Assembly (NCBI GenBank): GCA_037575805.1
Contig: JAZHPD010000017.1
Coordinates: forward strand, 186,001 to 250,000
Length of the DNA stretch: 64,000 nt
Origin: Lecanicillium sp. G3
Taxonomy: Eukaryota > Ascomycota > Sordariomycetes > Hypocreales > Cordycipitaceae
Direction: 5' to 3'
The notes beneath the pieces were generated by a model that worked only from the letters and a program-made list of their open reading frames with translations, had not been told where the DNA came from and ran no database searches. Below are positions 43,510 through 55,700 of this stretch, piece after piece. Each line of letters begins with the position of its first letter. Position 1 is the stretch's first letter. The position numbers and the translations under genes are program-made.

Positions 43510-44462
43510 TGTTGTTCGACGAGAGAGAATGCCTCAAGAGCACCAGAGTACCACTCAACTGAAGTGACCTGAACAGAGTTGCACTGCATCCCAAACTTCA
43601 ACTCTCCTCTTCTCAACCACGACTGGCCAGCAATCTCTCACGCTGCCGACACTAGCGCTGGCGGCCTCTGCGCCGTCACTCTTGTCCCTCGACGCCCGAT
43701 TCGCCCACCACCAACCGACCTGCAGCTCTCAGGCGTTTTTCTGGCTGCCTCTTGCCGGGGGGGGGGGGGGGCGGGGCTTAGAAACCTTTTCTCGGGCGCA
43801 TAACTAGTTGTCGATAGTTAGCCTGTCGATGGGCCTGCTCCAGACGGGCCAGACGGGCCTCAAGCCCACTCGACGCCACTCGCCCTGTCCAGTCATAGCA
43901 TGCAGCTCCGAAGCTTACAGCCACCAGGGCCTCTGCCTTGCTTTGTTCCCGCTGGGCCCGTGACAGATGCTGCAGGAGGGGAGGGGCCGCTACTACGTAT
44001 TGAAGCCGCCACCGGCACGGAGAAGAGCTCTTGGGGAGTGCTATTCTCGGTTTTGCTGCAGAGTTTTTCTTTTTTTTTTTTTTCGACTCGTCACTCTCGA
44101 TCTTTTCTTCTTCCTTGTCGGCGCCGGCGAGGAATCTTTTGCCGCCAAACACCGTCTTGTTTGCGTTTGTCGTGTATTGGCTGGGCTCGATGCAGATTCA
44201 TCAATATCAGGCATACTTTAGTCTCGTGCGGCCTGTCACAAGGTCGCCAACTAACTAACTAACTAGTTAACTAAATAGTTACCTGGCGACATACCCCATC
44301 TGCATGCGGCCGCAAACGCCGCACAACACGACGCGAGAAACGTCGCCAGCGACAACTTGAGCAACATATCATCTACGCAGCAAAACTCAATCGCGTCGCA
44401 TCCATCACTCCAACCCAGAGGCGCTCTTCCTTCAGCGCCCACGGCCGCGCCGCACCGTACTC
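43510..44462. other. Divergent spacer with G-run and CTAACTAACTAGTTAACTAA block
   Basis: 0.95 kb between the kinase (minus) and the BTB gene (plus). It has a G-run of about 14 (43758-43771), a T-run (44068-44082) and a palindromic CTAA/GTTA block (44251-44280). No coding frame is supported. Confidence 0.5.
44251..44280. repeat. CTAA/AACTAGTTAA block
   Basis: Tandem CTAA units run into AACTAGTT and then AACTAAATAGTT, the densest example of the TAACTAGTTA-type sequence in the window. It lies about 190 bp before the BTB start codon. Confidence 0.55.
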
Positions 44463-46184
44463 ATGGTGTCGCAACCGGACCCGACTGCGCAATACAATCT
44501 ATACCACCGCCGCGGCCACAGCTCTTCTGCTGCCTCTGCCATCGTGCCCCGACACAGCGGCCAGGCCAGCTCCCGCTCGAAGCGCTATAACCGTTCCCAT
44601 GCGGGCGGTGATTCTTATATCCCGCTCAACGAGTTTCCCGTCTTCACCCACTCCGGCGACGTCGACATAGTTGTCAGGGCCGGGCCGCTGGAGAAGCGCT
44701 ACCTTCTTCACAGGCACATCCTCACCCGTTGCAGCGGCTTCTTCGAGGCCAGCACCTCTGAAGAGTGGTCGCGCGCCCGCGGCCCCGATCCTTCCACGAA
44801 GCCCAAGGTCCGACAACTCGCCGCAGGAAACGAGGTTGCTTGCGTGAATCCCAACGGCTCCGTCCTGAGCCAGGCTGACTCGACCACGGGCGGACACCCA
44901 GTGCCAGCCGCGCCGACGACGAAACGATGGCGTTATGAACTCGACCAAGGCCATGCCAAGGATGATATCCCGATGCTCATTCAAAAAGACCCAGGAAATG
45001 AAGAGGCTCTTCCGCCGACACAACCTTCAATATTTGCGACACCCCGACCGGGGTCGAGCCCCGGGCCAGACTCGGGCGCTCAGACCCGCTCTCGGCGCAG
45101 CAGTTCGCAATCGCGACCTCACTCAGCAAAAGCTCCGCGATCTTCGTTTGCACAGTCTCTGGCCAATCTTACTTTAGCGCCTCAGAGCCGATCACACAAC
45201 CGGGGTACGAATAACACAGTGACAGTTGCTGTTCCTGAAGAGGAGGACCTTGTACGCGACTACGATAATTTGTTCCGCATCTTCTACAACTACCCGCCAC
45301 TGCTCGATGGCGTCAACGTTGCCGATGCGTATATTCAGTGCAAGCGACTACTTGGTCTTGCCGATCAGTACGACGCATTGGCGGTCGTGGGCCCGCGAGT
45401 AGATCACCACTTGCTGCAGTTTCAGGCGCGTCTGTGGAAGCAAATCGCCAAATACCCGGTATCGTACCTCCGCTTGGGATATCTGGCTCGGTCCAAGGTC
45501 ATTTTCCAGGAAGCACTGGTCCACGTCGTCGGGCAGTGGCCTGTGGGGGAGCGCAGCCTGCGCACATCTATGCCAGATTCCGTCATAGACCTAATCGAGG
45601 ACAAAGTTGATGACCTGGAATACACCGTTAGTCGCGTGGAGCGCCGGTTGTTTCGCCTCACGCTGCTCAACTCACACGGTGACCGTGTATCGCCATCTTC
45701 GAATTACTTGGACTGGCTAGCCGTCAGCTATTTCCGACAGTGGCTCACCGACAATACATCGCCGGCACCACCAAGCGAGTCAGCATCATTCAGCAGGCGC
45801 GCAGGGGCGCAGGATGGCCACAAGCCCTCGACGGCGCTGGCCAGCAAGACTGCATTTGCGCCTCTCCCCGCCCTCGGCGCGGTTGGACGTGCATACCGTA
45901 CGCTGGCGGGCAGGCCTACGGGATATCTCCCTCACAGCGCCTGCAAAGACTTTCTGAAGCTGACGCCGGAGCTGTACAGCCGAGATAACCTGCGACGCTT
46001 CGAGAAACGACTAGACGAGCTCAAGGCCATGGCCAGGGAGATTGTCGCTCCCTTGATGGGTAGCAGCCTAGAGCTGGACCTCGCTGTTGGCACCGCAGGC
46101 GGGAAGCCACCGAGCGACGGAATACGATATCTGACGTGCACTTCTGTGCGAGAGAGGGACTTGCCGTGGTCGCCGGACGACTGA
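44463..46184 (+). CDS. BTB/POZ-domain protein
   Basis: 573 residues, single exon. After a basic Ser-rich start, residues about 57-95 form the first part of a BTB fold (GDVDIVVRAGPLEKRYLLHRHILTRCSGFFEAS). A long disordered insert (about 97-255, Ser/Arg/Pro-rich) interrupts it. The fold resumes with DYDNLFRIFYNYPPLLDGVN and AYIQCKRLLGLADQYDALAV. A helical C-terminal part follows to about 540. BTB domains mediate dimerisation or Cullin-3 binding; the role of this fungal group is unknown. The insert inside the BTB fold is characteristic of several filamentous-fungal members. No partner domain (Kelch, MATH, zinc finger) is visible. Confidence 0.82.
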   Translation: MVSQPDPTAQYNLYHRRGHSSSAASAIVPRHSGQASSRSKRYNRSHAGGDSYIPLNEFPVFTHSGDVDIVVRAGPLEKRYLLHRHILTRCSGFFEASTSEEWSRARGPDPSTKPKVRQLAAGNEVACVNPNGSVLSQADSTTGGHPVPAAPTTKRWRYELDQGHAKDDIPMLIQKDPGNEEALPPTQPSIFATPRPGSSPGPDSGAQTRSRRSSSQSRPHSAKAPRSSFAQSLANLTLAPQSRSHNRGTNNTVTVAVPEEEDLVRDYDNLFRIFYNYPPLLDGVNVADAYIQCKRLLGLADQYDALAVVGPRVDHHLLQFQARLWKQIAKYPVSYLRLGYLARSKVIFQEALVHVVGQWPVGERSLRTSMPDSVIDLIEDKVDDLEYTVSRVERRLFRLTLLNSHGDRVSPSSNYLDWLAVSYFRQWLTDNTSPAPPSESASFSRRAGAQDGHKPSTALASKTAFAPLPALGAVGRAYRTLAGRPTGYLPHSACKDFLKLTPELYSRDNLRRFEKRLDELKAMAREIVAPLMGSSLELDLAVGTAGGKPPSDGIRYLTCTSVRERDLPWSPDD

Positions 46185-46464
46185 TGCGGCAAGACGTGTA
46201 AATACGAATATCCGAATAACGAATAATGGCGCCTTTGATTTTCAGGATACGAATGTCAGAACTTAATCACGACGATAGTTGAGCATATACCCACATATAC
46301 GTACAATGTGTTAAAATTTTCTGTAAAATTGCTTCGTGCCTGTGCTCGTGCGTATCGTTGCCGTTATCCTGTCAGCTTGCGTTGTGGGGTGTGGATCTTT
46401 CACCCAGTTCTTGTTGCCTCAAGAATCTACGTGCTCAACATCTACCCAAGCACAGCAAACAATC

Positions 46465-47061
46465 ATGTCTTCCGGCAGGAGCCTGCACTTCTCCGACGAC
46501 TTTGTCATCAGCTGCGGCACCGTCACAGTCGACCTCGCCAGCTCCCGGGTCCTCCTCATCCGCTCCCGCGGCACCGGCGAGCACTACCTCCCCAAGGGCC
46601 GCAAGGACGTCGGCGAGTCGCTCCCCGCCGCCGCCCTGCGCGAGACCTTTGAGGAGACGGGCGTGCGCGCCGACCTGCTCCCCGTCGACATTGCGACCCG
46701 GGCCACGGCCCCCGCCACCGCCGCCGCCGCCGCTGCCGCCGCGGTGCCGTCGCCGCCCTCAGAGAGCCGCGCGCGAGGCTCGGGCGGCGGTGGCCCTGCG
46801 ACGACGACGATGACGACGGAGCCGCTCGCCGTCGCGCAGCGCGTGACGGACGGCGTGCTCAAGATCATATTCTGGTTCGTCGCGGCCGCGGACGCCGCCG
46901 TCGCGCCGCGGGCGCGGGCGCAGGCCACGCAGCAGGAGGGCGAGGACTTTGACGCCGTCTGGGTCGGGTTCGGCGAGGCGCGGGCCACGCTGTCGTTTGG
47001 CGACGACGCCGAGGTTGCGGAACGGGGCATCGCGGCGGCAACGAGGACGGTGGCTGCCTGA
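46465..47061 (+). CDS. Nudix hydrolase (MutT-like, diphosphoinositol-phosphatase type)
   Basis: 198 residues from ATG 46465 (MSSGRSLHFSDDFVISCGTV). The frame is open further upstream, but that part is not Nudix-like and probably leader. The Nudix box is perfect: G45-x5-E51-x7-R59-E60-x2-E63-E64-x-G66 (LPKGRKDVGE, then RETFEETGV). The LPKGR lead-in is common in Nudix enzymes acting on dinucleoside or inositol polyphosphates. An Ala/Pro/Gly/Thr-rich insert (about 77-115) separates the box from the last strands (VLKIIFWFVAAAD). The exact substrate is unknown. It lies 280 bp after the BTB gene on the same strand and converges on the ABC transporter. Confidence 0.85.
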   Translation: MSSGRSLHFSDDFVISCGTVTVDLASSRVLLIRSRGTGEHYLPKGRKDVGESLPAAALRETFEETGVRADLLPVDIATRATAPATAAAAAAAAVPSPPSESRARGSGGGGPATTTMTTEPLAVAQRVTDGVLKIIFWFVAAADAAVAPRARAQATQQEGEDFDAVWVGFGEARATLSFGDDAEVAERGIAAATRTVAA

Positions 47062-47397
47062 GCGGCTGCACAGGTGGTCAAATGTTTTCCTAGTTCCTTT
47101 ACCCTTTTTCTCGTTATCCAACTCGACTGTTTGGCGTTGTGTACCTAGTAGTTAGTAAACACTTGTGGGTGCCTGTGCCTCCTCAACCTACCCAGAGCCC
47201 GGGCCGATGTAGAGTGTGGGAAAAAAAGAGAAGGCAGCTGGGAATTAGTAACTCTGCATTTGGGCTGCGAAGATACGCAAATAGCGGCCGGTAGTTAACA
47301 CCAGCACAGGCAGCTGTAACCAAATTCATTCATGTAGAAGAATACAAAACATAGTTAAGTTTTATAAGGTTCTAACATATGCAAAATCTCATATAGT
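47062..47397. other. Short convergent spacer
   Basis: 336 bp between the 3' ends of the Nudix gene and the ABC transporter. Nothing beyond AT-rich 3'-end sequence seen. Confidence 0.55.
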
Positions 47398-50300
47398 CTA
47401 ATTCGTCTGCCTGCGTCGTACACTGGCGACGGAGCCCATCTGTAGGCGGACATTGACCATCACGTTACGGAATGCATCCTCCCGGTGAGCAATCTGAAGC
47501 ACGGTGCAGCCTGTGAAGGCGGAATCCAGGACCTCTCGTAGCTCAGCGTTGGCGTCGCGATCCATCGCGCTGTTGGCTTCATCCATTAGTATGATCTTCG
47601 TGTTCATGGTTCTGTGGTGCAAAATGCCACGAGCAAGAAATATTAGCTGTTTCTGGCTGACGGAGAAGCACATGTCGGCCATGTCGCTGTCGAGGTCACC
47701 ATGTCGCTCAATGTGCGTCCACAGCCCGATGGACCGCAATGTCGAAACTAAATCCTCATTGTTTGGCTTCGGTCCGGCAAACGGGTATACATTAAATCGT
47801 AACGTTCCGCGTAGCTCGACACCATCCTGGGTGAGAGTGGTAATTCGCGACCGAAGCACCTCACGGGGTATGCTTTTCGTGTCGCGGCCATCAATACTGA
47901 TAGTACCGGTGAAGTCAATCATATGCAACATTGTCATGAAAATGGTTGATTTGCCACTGGTCGCACAAGTTAGTAGAGATTTTGTAAAACAGACAAGCTA
48001 GCATACCTTCCGGTGCGGCCACTGATGCCGACTTTTTCGCCTGGGTGGACCGCGAATGTCAGGTTATTAAGAGCCCTTTGAGTGCTTCCATCGTCACAGC
48101 TGCTGTCTATTAGTATTCATGCGCCCATGGCCTTGCAAACATCTTTGTCACATACCGATATGTCGCGCTGACGGAGTTGAAGTTGATGTGGCCAACGCTC
48201 TGCCAGTCTGCCGCCAGATCTGGCCCTGACAGCTCGTCTTTTTCACGTGGCGTTGTCAGGCAGAAGTCTTTGATGCGCGATATACCACCAAGCGCGGTGT
48301 CCAAGTTTGTCCACGCATAGACCAGCGATGCACTGTGGTCACTGAAGCCTATCAGACTCAGCATCGCCAACCCTACTGCGCTACCAGATGTGCTCTTCGA
48401 CATCGATACCGAGAAGCCAACCAGTGCCAAGGAAGCACCAGCAGCGGTATAGTCGAGAATAACCGTAAGCCAGCGCTGGCAACAGAGCAGGTAGTAATAG
48501 GGCTTCTGGGATAGGTTAAGGACAAAGAACAATTGCTCCATAAACTCATTCTGCCACCCAAAACTGCGAATATGGTGGATACCCCAGCTCGTCTCAGAGA
48601 AATGCGTCAATATGGCGGAGGACGACTCCAGCTCAAGCAGTCGTAGCTGTCGGGACGTCCTAAGATAGAACCTCTGTACAACAAAGATAACAGCCAGGAT
48701 GAGGAGAATGATTGGCACGACATAGGGAGATCCCGAGGCAATAACACCAGTCTCGACAAGAACCGAGAAGAAGACTATAAATAATTAGCCATGTCCCACC
48801 TGACCAGCAACGACACGACAACTTACTGTGTACAAACTGCAGGAACGCTATGGGAAGCGACTGTGACGTTAGTGCCATGTCCTGGGTGAATCTAGAGCAG
48901 ACATGTTAGACGGGGGCTGTGGCGTAGGCGGATACTGTACTGGTATACATACCTGTTCAACAGGATTCCAGAGTCGGTTTGGCCCAGATACTGCCAAGAG
49001 GCACTGCATGATTGTATTAGTAGTGGCAACCTATTTAGAGAGCCTCAGGAGATTTATACTTACAACAAAGCAGTCTCAGCGAGTAAGCGGTGCAGCTCCT
49101 CTGATGTTGTAGGTATAATCTGATAGAACAAGTGCCTGTTTCAGGTTAGAGGAAGTGTTCTTGTGGGACACTGGAACTGCAGTAACATACGCGCCCGTCA
49201 CACTGTTGAAGATGACAGTACCAGCAGAGAAAGCGACATATCCAATGAAGTAATACTGGTTGGTCGGGTCTCTACCATACCAAATGCGGAGGAAGATATC
49301 TGCATATTCAATGTCAGGCAGCGGTTCACGGTACAATGATGATGTCACTTACTTGGCATCGATTGGATTGCAGCAGCGAGAGCAGACAGGCATAACCAGA
49401 ACAGTACTTTGGCCAGTCCTGCCGAGCTCAAGAAGTATTGGTACAGAGACCAGTCGCCGTATTTCAGTTCTCTAGGCGTACGATCTGGGTCGACCGGTGT
49501 GACAGTCGGAGGCTCCGGTGCTGTAACAGAAGTTGACGTAGCTGTCTGTGGAAGGGCATCGTCGCTATCGCTGCCAGAGCCAGGGGAGCCGTCGGAGGCA
49601 TCAGGTCGCTCCTGCACGACACGGCCGTCTCTGTATATGCGATAGACAACATCGGCGTCGTGCAGGAATTGTACTAAAATGGGGCACGTCAGTATTATAG
49701 ACCAGAAAGTGGGTGGTTCTTGACTTACGCTGATTGGTGGTCATGACGACCGCGCAGTTCCATCGTCGGACAAGACCCTCCTTTCCAAAGACATTTGTAA
49801 AGACGTGTTGGGCGGTTTCGGGGTCCAGCCCGCTCAGTGCGTCGTCTACAACCATGATACTCAGCTGCTCATAAACAGCTCGTGCGAGACTCTGATGTGG
49901 TCGTTAGCAAAATGCATCATTAATGTTAGAGTGTGATCATTTTTGGGATCATACCACACGCTGCTTCTGACCACCACTGAGGTTGCATCCACCGGTTCCG
50001 ATCATGAACTGGTCGCCGTTTGCCAGAGTTCTGATGTCCACATCGAGACCACATGCAGCGAGAACTTCGTGATACCATGACTCCACAAACTGTAGCACTC
50101 CAACGACACCTTGTCGAAGAGTACCATTTGGGATCCATGGCTCCTGGCTGCAATAAGCAATGTATTTCGTGGCGACAGAAACCATGCCAGATGCAAGTGT
50201 CGTTTCGCCGAGGATACAGCGCAACAGCGTAGACTTGCCACAATGGATAGGGCCCCAAAACATAGCCAGCGAGCCCCATGGAATCTGGAAGGTAACTCCT

Positions 50301-52379
50301 TGAAGAATGGGGCCCATGGCGGTCGAAGTCACCGCCACCGAGTTGAAACTGACAGCAATCCAAGGTGGCCTAACCGCAGTGGGGTCCTCGGGCTTCTTCT
50401 CGACGGTTGAGGGCCCAGCGTTCTCTTCCTCTGGCGGGGGAGGTAGGACCCGTCGGCGGTCCTCCATCTCATCTAGGCAAAGAAACTGCTGAATGCGCCA
50501 GAGAGACGCGAAGCCACCTGACCATTGCGTGAAGCTCTGCAGCAGGTCACTGAAAGGCTCCGAGGTAACGTTGACAAAGGCGATAACTGTGAAGACCTCG
50601 GCAGCAGTCAGAGGGTTCGAAGTGCGAGTCCAGAAATAAGCCGCAGCAAGGACAAGCAGCGGAGACAAGACCCAACTAAGGGCAGCTGAAGTATCATTAG
50701 CGTAGTGCATAGAAATGAAGCGCATGTTGACTTACCCATAGCTACCATCCAAATTCTTGCACGGCGGTCTTGCAGAGAGACCATAATTTCCGTTCGTCGC
50801 TTTTCCTGCAGATAGCCCACCAGTGCGGTCGACAATCCCATGGCCTTCACACCTTTAATCTGCGCGAGAATAGTGGCGGTTGCGGCAACTCGGTGCTCGA
50901 TCTGTTCATTCCACGCCCTTCGTGCATTCGACATCGTTTTGCCAAGAAAGTGGGACGCTACAACAGAACCTACAATCATATATGGTAAGCAGAGAATAAT
51001 ATGAGATGTGGGTGCTTCAGACTTACCCGCCGCCGGTATAAGCATTAGGAAACAAGCCGCTCCGACGAAGAGTGAAAGAGCCCACGTGCCTAGCACCACC
51101 AGGATAGAGGAGGACCAGACCTCATAGAACAATGCGACCATTTGTTCCACTGCTGCAATGTCAGCTGTCATTAGGGTGGCAGCGGCAGAGGTTTCTAGCT
51201 TCTCGGCTGGGAGTCGATGCATTTTATCATAGATTGAAACTATCAATATGCCTCGAACCGAAGTCAATACACGGTAGCTGGCGTGTTGATAAAGTGGTCT
51301 GGTAATCTGTTGCGACGAATAGTCAGGCATGGTGCCGTGCAAGATTTGGCGCCAGTAGCGCAGTGATTAGGCAGCTTACAGCGACTCCAGAGAAAACAAG
51401 GGCAGTTGCACCAATAAGACCGTTCGCATTTTCCCGACTCGTGCCAGATTCGACTGCAGTTGCAACGCGATACAGAAGAAAGGGTTGAGAGAAGATAAGA
51501 CCAATAAACACGAGCCGCGCGGGTATGACCTTAGAGGCCTGCCAGCTGAGAGTTCTAGCAAGAGCCAGCATCAACCCGAATTTAGAAGTTCTGTTGGCTG
51601 CTAAAAGTCAGCAACTCGCCCATGTAATTACCTGGAGTATTATGCGTACCTTGCTGCCACTTGGGTATGAAGCGGTCATATAATTGCGCAGACGAACTAA
51701 ACTCCTCATCAATATTTGGCAGGTCATCCATAGTAAGACTATTCCTGAAGCCAAAGATCATGAAAGAATTAAGCCATCCAAAGACTGCACGGTTCCAGAA
51801 GCCTGCAACCGTCTCGGCTGAGGCGCCGGAGCGAAGGTCGGCCGAGAGAAATAAACCACGCTTAGGCACTTCCTCAAGAATAATGAGGACGGCTTTCAAT
51901 ACCACGACAGAAACCTGCAAAGCAGCTAAAGTATCCATACCACTACGACGAAAATATGACCTTGCCATGGTTCCGTCAAACAAAGCCGTGATAGTGAGGA
52001 CAACGCTAAGAAAGGCAGACGGCTGGAGAGAGTATGAGTGAGCCACATATAGTATGACCATGATACAGAACGTTGACACAAGGGACATTATTGCCGCTGA
52101 CAGCGCGATGTCGGATCTAAAAACGGATGATAGCTGCCACATGATAAGGCTGGCGGTATGCATCGCGAGCAACGCAAACCCGACAATCAACTTAAGCGAG
52201 AGGAGAAAACCAGGACGCACACGTCTGGTCTCTTGCCACGCTGTGTTGATATAGAACGGAATTGCCAGGACGATAACGCCGCCCGGCACAATCGTGAGCA
52301 TGATGTGCTCGAAGAGCAGTGTGAAGTCGAACTGGCCCCGTAGCTGGGGGCCAAAGAGCCTGTCAAGAGGTGACCACAT
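47398..52379 (-). CDS. ABCC (MRP)-type full ABC transporter
   Basis: Fourteen exons on the minus strand: 52379-51650, 51600-51380, 51306-51027, 50969-50736, 50685-49955, 49891-49729, 49673-49353, 49299-49191, 49135-49064, 49003-48953, 48891-48827, 48774-48156, 48102-48007, 47956-47398. Every junction keeps frame: 4251 nt, 1416 residues. Layout: TMD0 of about five segments (1-180), TMD1, NBD1 (about 600-785), TMD2, NBD2 (about 1200-1416). NBD1 has Walker A GPIHCGKST (633-641), signature LSGGQ and Walker B IMVVDDAL. NBD2 has Walker A GRTGSGKST (1227-1235), Q-loop Q1274, Walker B IILMDEA and H-loop H1388, but its signature is FSVSQ. The pattern gives one degenerate and one complete ATP site, as in ABCC proteins. 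Probable efflux of a metabolite across the plasma or vacuolar membrane; location beside sterol genes suggests a steroid cargo (inference). Confidence 0.9.
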
Positions 52380-52578
52380 TTTTTTGCGACCACCGCCTAG
52401 CAGGCTGATTTCAGAAAATGTTTGAAACGAGCAAAATATGTTCTGCCAGCCCGAAGTTGGGGCATTTACACGCAGCAGAATCGGTGTGTGGTGATGGAAG
52501 GCGAACTCGGGGAGGGAGAACGACAGCGCAGCTCTTATATTGTCAGCGTCCCAACTTGCGACCCGTCCAACAGCTGTG

Positions 52579-52753
52579 GATCTGGGGATTGCGGCTCGGG
52601 GAGCTCATTGGACGGCGAGATCGTTCTGTGCCGTTATACCTTGTTGGACTGGCGTCTTGCATCGAAGGGGGGCCGGGGAGTGGAACGCCTATCACCCGGG
52701 GGCGGGCCGGCGCCGTTCTGCTCATTGTCAGAGACCCGCTAGCCTTCATTACT
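52579..52753 (+). repeat. Copy A of duplicated segment, ABC promoter side
   Basis: About 175 bp, GC-rich, starting about 200 bp upstream of the ABC start codon. It aligns by eye with copy B 3.6 kb away in the same orientation, including the shared GGCGCCGTTCT core and CCTTCATTACT end. Confidence 0.75.
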
Positions 52754-55700
52754 TCATAGAGGAGGGGGTGAGCCTAAGGGACCCTACCTGTTGTTGAGGG
52801 GAGTTGGCCGAGACACATGCAAGAAGTCCAACGCCCATTGTGTTGTAGGAAGGCCTGCGAAGAGAGCTAGTTGGTGGATTCATCTCGGAGGAACTTTGGC
52901 AGGCAATATACGTATGTGCCTAGTAGTTATCTGCATCCCGCCAGGCCGCCCCCCCAAGCCTGCAAACTTGAGTTACCTGCTCCTAATAAATTGGGTGTGC
53001 AGTGGTTACAGCTCGTCCCAGGGTGGCTCGGCCACCTCGTCAACGGGTGGTCACCCACAGACGATCTAGCGCAGAGCCTGATGCTCGCAGCCTGAATGTT
53101 GTTCGCCATCTGCTTGAGTAAAGGGCCTACCTGGTAAAAAACCAGTCAGTACGACCACCTCTTGGCAGAAGTGTCGCTTTCTCTCAACGAGCTACCGTAT
53201 ACCGGCAGTGCGAAAATGTATGGAGGATCGAGACGCCCTCACTATTCGTTTGTCGGCCCATTCAGCAATCATAAGCGATAGTCAGTACTTTAGTCCACAG
53301 GTTCTATGATAGTACTCGGTCTAAATGATGAAACTTTTTTTTTTTTCTTTTTGCCCTTAGACAGACTGACAGACACTTGCACTCGAGCATTTTTAACAGT
53401 ATTCAAAGCCGCCCCAGATGGTCTGGCGTGGAACTGTTCCAGCGGACATTTCACCTAACTAGCCATACTTGCAAACTACTATAATTAGGCCAGAAAATTC
53501 GGCATCCTGATTGCGAAACCACTGCCTAGTACGATGCATTTTATATTTTCATACCGCACGTCTTCATAATCCAGTCCAACAAGCATCTAGTTAATGAAAC
53601 TTATGACAATTTTGTTTAGATTCGCGTCTATGATATATGATTTTTGATATATAAACAAAAAATCGCTCATAAGCGCACTTCCTCTCCCACCTTTATAACT
53701 CCCTCCTGTGTTCCAGCATTGGCTAACCCCATTCCGTTTCTGCGAGACCATTTCTACGACTGAGCAGTCGTCCGAACTAGATCTCACGATTCGCGGAACA
53801 TTTGTGCCCTATCTGCGGCATCTATCTCAGGCTGATACGAATTTTTGGCGAAGCTCGCGCCTGGTTTTCCTTGCATTGGCAAGAGCAGTTTAATATCATG
53901 TTCCTTTGAGGCTACTGCGACGACGTGGATAGAGTCAGCCCTGCGTCTGCGACCTCTCGGTGCTGTTTCCTACTTACTCGGCTGGGATTGGGCAAAAGAG
54001 CATGCCAGGAATACGCACGCGATGATTCCCTTAAGCATCGTTTTGCCTTCCTCGTCGTTATTGTGTTTTGAACGGGGCTTTTGCACGCTGCACAGCTGGC
54101 GTTAAAATATTGAGCAAAGTTGCAAGGAAAGTGTAATATTGAGCAAGTGTAAGGAAAGTGTCGTTCAGGTTCAACATTGTCACGGGACCGCTGAGTTGTC
54201 TGGAGAGGCGCTAGGATATTTATAACTAACTAGCGGCTGCTACAGTACCTACACGAGCATACCTGCTTACAGGTGTCTTCGAAATTGTAGCACTGGCTTT
54301 GGAAGGCGTTAGTGAGTGGCTGAGTCAGTAAGGCGAGTTAGCTGCCTGTAACTATACGACCGGGGGAGCAACATAACGCGCGAGACCGCGAGTGACCACA
54401 GCAGGTACTCTGCGCGAGTAACTACGGTGGTGCGCTGCTTGTCGCAGAGTTTGAGGCGAGGACCTTGTTAGGTAGACAAGGTACTCTGCGCCCATTTCTG
54501 TCTAACGTCGGAGTAGTGTACATGGCTACTACTATTACATTCGGGCTGGTTCTGTGAAGAAGTCTCGCCTCGCGAACAGCCACAGAAAGCGAGTTGTGTC
54601 TGAACTATTGTCAGAGGGCTACCGCATGTACGCCACCAGCCGGGGGTAAGCGCCTTACCACAAGTAAATAGTGATAAGGTCCACACACACGCGCCGCCCG
54701 CCGCCATAGCGAAGGACAACCGGAGTGCAGATAACACCGTAGTATGGGGACTTCAACTTCTTACGTTTTTCTGTCACATAATGAGAGTTTCTTCAGTGTC
54801 ACCGGCAGACCTTCGCAGACCGCAATATTTAGCTTCATATACATACAGTGACTACGAGAACCCGCGTTGGGCCGAGGACGAGTTCATTGACGAAGCAGCA
54901 GGACAACCAACAAGTGGGGCGCAGCCTGATGTGCTAATCCAAAGTCAAGCATCGATGTACTGGTACTTCGCAGAGAAGTAGAGAACTGAACGGACTTCGC
55001 AAAGTGGTGCTTGGGATTTGTGACACTCAGTTGGCGAGCTGCTGGTAGCACGCCTTTCTCCCCGCTTTGAATGCTGCGGATCCCTCAAGACATGCATGGA
55101 TTGAGGGGAAAGGCAATATCATTGGTGCCGACTGATAGCGCCATGCAATGCTTGCGTCGTAAAGCGCAACGAGGATGGAGGGGTGGACAGTTTGCTCTCA
55201 TTTCACCAGCAGTTGGGCGCTGTCCTGGAGGAGGTCGGCAAGGATGGCCTCGGTCGCTTTTCCCAGAAAAGCGCCAAAGCTTGGCCTCGCCCGGGCTGGT
55301 CTGCGACTGGCCTGCCAGCGTCCGGTAGGTTTGTATTCTGTGGCCTGGGTTCGGGTCTGCCATGCCGGTGTGCAGTGCGCACAGGCTTGCAGCTAACGCT
55401 GGCGACTCCTCCCAAAAGCATATTGGATGCTAAAAAGCACCTGCGATTGTGCTTAAAGTGTTATTAATTTGAACGAGCAGCTGGTCCCAAGTCGGTCGGT
55501 AAGGAGGGGTTGTGTGCTCACGGAGAGGGCGAGCAAAGGGCACGCACCCTGCAGCCGCGGACAAGATGCATTCCCTGGCAGGGTCCCTTTGTCCCTCCTT
55601 CACAGGTTTCCGCGAGGGTGCTGTGGGGTTGAGTTGGCGAGGTGCTATTCCACTAATGTCCGGTGCTGAAGGGAATGGCTACGAGACGGACTGGAGAGAA

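Noticed and set aside
54781..55363. Short frames in the ABC-SDR spacer as possible genes
   Set aside because: No family resemblance, no splice partners and composition like the flanking spacer.
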